From JAUVXJ01 sp964577995 (GTDB lineage: Bacteria; Chloroflexota; Anaerolineae; UBA7937; B3-Chlor): a stretch of 7,835 nucleotides of DNA. Below are positions 6,750 through 7,835 of this stretch, piece after piece. The notes under the pieces were generated by a model. The model searched no databases, was not told where the DNA came from, and saw nothing but the letters and a program-made list of their open reading frames with translations. Where the stretch lies: assembly GCA_964577995.1 (NCBI GenBank), contig CAZOBP010000136.1, forward strand, positions 1-7,835. The letters run 5' to 3'. The first letter of the stretch is position 1, and the number at the start of each line of letters is the position of its first letter. Position numbers and translations under genes: made by a program.

Positions 6750-6781
6750 AAAAGGGCACGACACGTCGTGCCCTTCGTTTT
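6750..6781. terminator. Bidirectional intrinsic terminator between convergent units
   Basis: AAGGGCACGA (6752-6761) pairs perfectly with TCGTGCCCTT (6766-6775) around a CACG loop, giving a 10-bp stem. The plus strand continues CG then TTTT (6778-6781). On the minus strand the AAAA at 6750-6753 becomes TTTT directly at the stem's end. It lies about 70 bases beyond the stop of the minus-strand acs gene, so it most likely ends that transcript and also blocks read-through from the left. Confidence 0.8.
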
Positions 6782-6844
6782 GTGCATGCTAGAGATCTGA
6801 CCTTTGGGCTTCGCTCAATTGGGCAGCCCTCAGTCCGATCCTGA

Positions 6845-7835
6845 CTACTGTCTATCCTTCACCAGTTCATCGACGACCGAGGGATCGGCGAGGGTGGTGG
6901 TATCACCTAACTCTTCCCTGCCCTCAGCGATGGCTTTGAGGATACGTCTCATGATCTTGCCGGATCTGGTCTTGGGCAGGGCATCGGCGAACTGGATCTT
7001 GTCGGGTCTGGCGATAGGTCCGATCTCCTTACCCACGTGTTTGGCCAGTTCTTTGCTGAGTTCCTCGCTGGGTTGTTGTCCCGCGCGAAGGGTGACGAAG
7101 GCGTAGAGGGCCTGGCCTTTGATCTCGTGGGGGAAGGGGACGACGGCGGCCTCGGTGACAGTGGGGTGGCTGACGAGGGCGCTTTCCACTTCCATGGTGC
7201 CGATACGGTGTCCAGAGACGTTGATGACGTCGTCTACGCGGCCCATGAGCCAGAAGTAGCCATCATTGTCTTGTCTGGCTCCGTCGCCGGTGAAGTAGAC
7301 GGTACCGAGGTTGGAGAAGCGGGAGAAGTAGGTATCCACGAAGCGGTCGGGGTTCTTGTAGATAGTCATGAGCATGCCGGGCCAGGGCTTCTTGACGATG
7401 AGGTAGCCGCCCTCGTTGGGGTTGCAGGGTGAGCCGTCATCGCGGACGACCTCAGGCAAAATGCCCGGGAAAGGTTTGGTGGCGGAGCCAGGTTTGAGGT
7501 CGATGGCGCCTGGCAGGGGGGTGATGATCACGCCACCGGTTTCGGTTTGCCAGTAGGTATCGACGATAGGGCACTTTTGGTTGCCGATGACGGAGTAGTA
7601 CCACATCCAGGCCTCGGGGTTGATGGGTTCGCCGACGGAGCCAAGGAGGCGGAGGGACGAGAGGTCTCTGTTGTTGGGCCAGTCATCGCCATCGCGGGCG
7701 ATAGCTCTGATGGCGGTGGGGGCGGTGTAGAAGATAGAGACCTTGTGTTTCTCGACGATTTTCCAGAAGCGATCGGGTTGGGGGTAGTTAGGGACGCCTT
7801 CGAACATGAGGCTGGTGGCGCCGACGGCGAGGGGG
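6845..7835 (-). CDS. acs: Acetyl-CoA synthetase, C-terminal half (5' end beyond window)
   Basis: Acs makes acetyl-CoA from acetate, ATP and CoA through an acetyl-AMP intermediate in the cytoplasm. About 329 residues are present of the roughly 650 usual; the frame continues through the right edge (GATSLMFEGVP spans the ATG at 7807), so that ATG is internal. Numbering from that Met, visible landmarks are the adenylate-forming motif YWQTETGG (85-92), whose Trp86 matches the Trp that limits the acyl pocket to acetate in Salmonella Acs. TGDGAR (173-178), GRVDDVINVSGHR (189-201) and the C-terminal PKTRSGKIMRR (278-288) follow. Lys284 (codon 6956-6958) corresponds to the lysine (609 in Salmonella) that catalyses adenylation and is blocked by acetylation. 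The fragment ends with the usual GDTTTLADPSVV region. It is convergent with the deacetylase cluster, and its promoter lies outside the window. Confidence 0.95.
   Translation of the reverse strand, partial: PLAVGATSLMFEGVPNYPQPDRFWKIVEKHKVSIFYTAPTAIRAIARDGDDWPNNRDLSSLRLLGSVGEPINPEAWMWYYSVIGNQKCPIVDTYWQTETGGVIITPLPGAIDLKPGSATKPFPGILPEVVRDDGSPCNPNEGGYLIVKKPWPGMLMTIYKNPDRFVDTYFSRFSNLGTVYFTGDGARQDNDGYFWLMGRVDDVINVSGHRIGTMEVESALVSHPTVTEAAVVPFPHEIKGQALYAFVTLRAGQQPSEELSKELAKHVGKEIGPIARPDKIQFADALPKTRSGKIMRRILKAIAEGREELGDTTTLADPSVVDELVKDRQ

Overview
The window is a GC-rich bacterial segment with one co-directional gene cluster on the plus strand (about 1-6330), a short decayed stretch (about 6330-6750), and the 3' half of a gene on the minus strand running off the right edge. 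It shows no tRNA, rRNA, CRISPR or insertion sequence. The style suggests Chloroflexota (Anaerolineae- or Dehalococcoidia-like): LCP proteins with Pro/Ser/Thr linkers, and a secreted-protein remnant ending in a 'YMPLALKKY' tail like those I associate with that phylum. This placement is inference from gene style, not a database result.

Plus-strand cluster. An extended -10 promoter (6-34) precedes an LCP-family lipoprotein (87-1454). A second, paralogous LCP protein follows (frame to 2860). Its membrane-anchoring N-terminus is readable in frame upstream of the first usual start codon, but no standard start precedes it, so the 5' end is either frameshifted or uses an unusual start. Eighteen bases later comes a bifunctional acetyl-CoA hydrolase/CoA-transferase fused to a GNAT acetyltransferase (2879-4738). 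Overlapping it by 8 bases is a protein joining a degenerate response-regulator receiver domain to an AcuC/class I HDAC-type deacetylase (4731-6215). A hairpin with a T-run (6295-6326) closes the cluster. No terminator is seen inside it, so it looks like one transcription unit.

Right side. An FG-GAP/VCBS-type secreted-protein remnant lies at about 6340-6636. A hairpin with T-runs on both strands (6750-6781) separates it from the convergent acs gene (acetyl-CoA synthetase, C-terminal 329 residues, 6845-7835). That fragment includes the lysine which protein acetylation switches off in other bacteria.

How the genes may work together. Acetyl-CoA synthetase, a GNAT acetyltransferase and a deacetylase sit side by side, as in the acuA-acuC/acsA arrangement of Bacillus. 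Here the acetyltransferase is fused to an enzyme that handles acyl-CoA, and the deacetylase is fused to a receiver-like domain. The most interesting reading is a remodelled acetyl-CoA/lysine-acetylation control module, apparently co-transcribed with two cell-envelope LCP genes. The domain calls are well supported; the functional link is inference.
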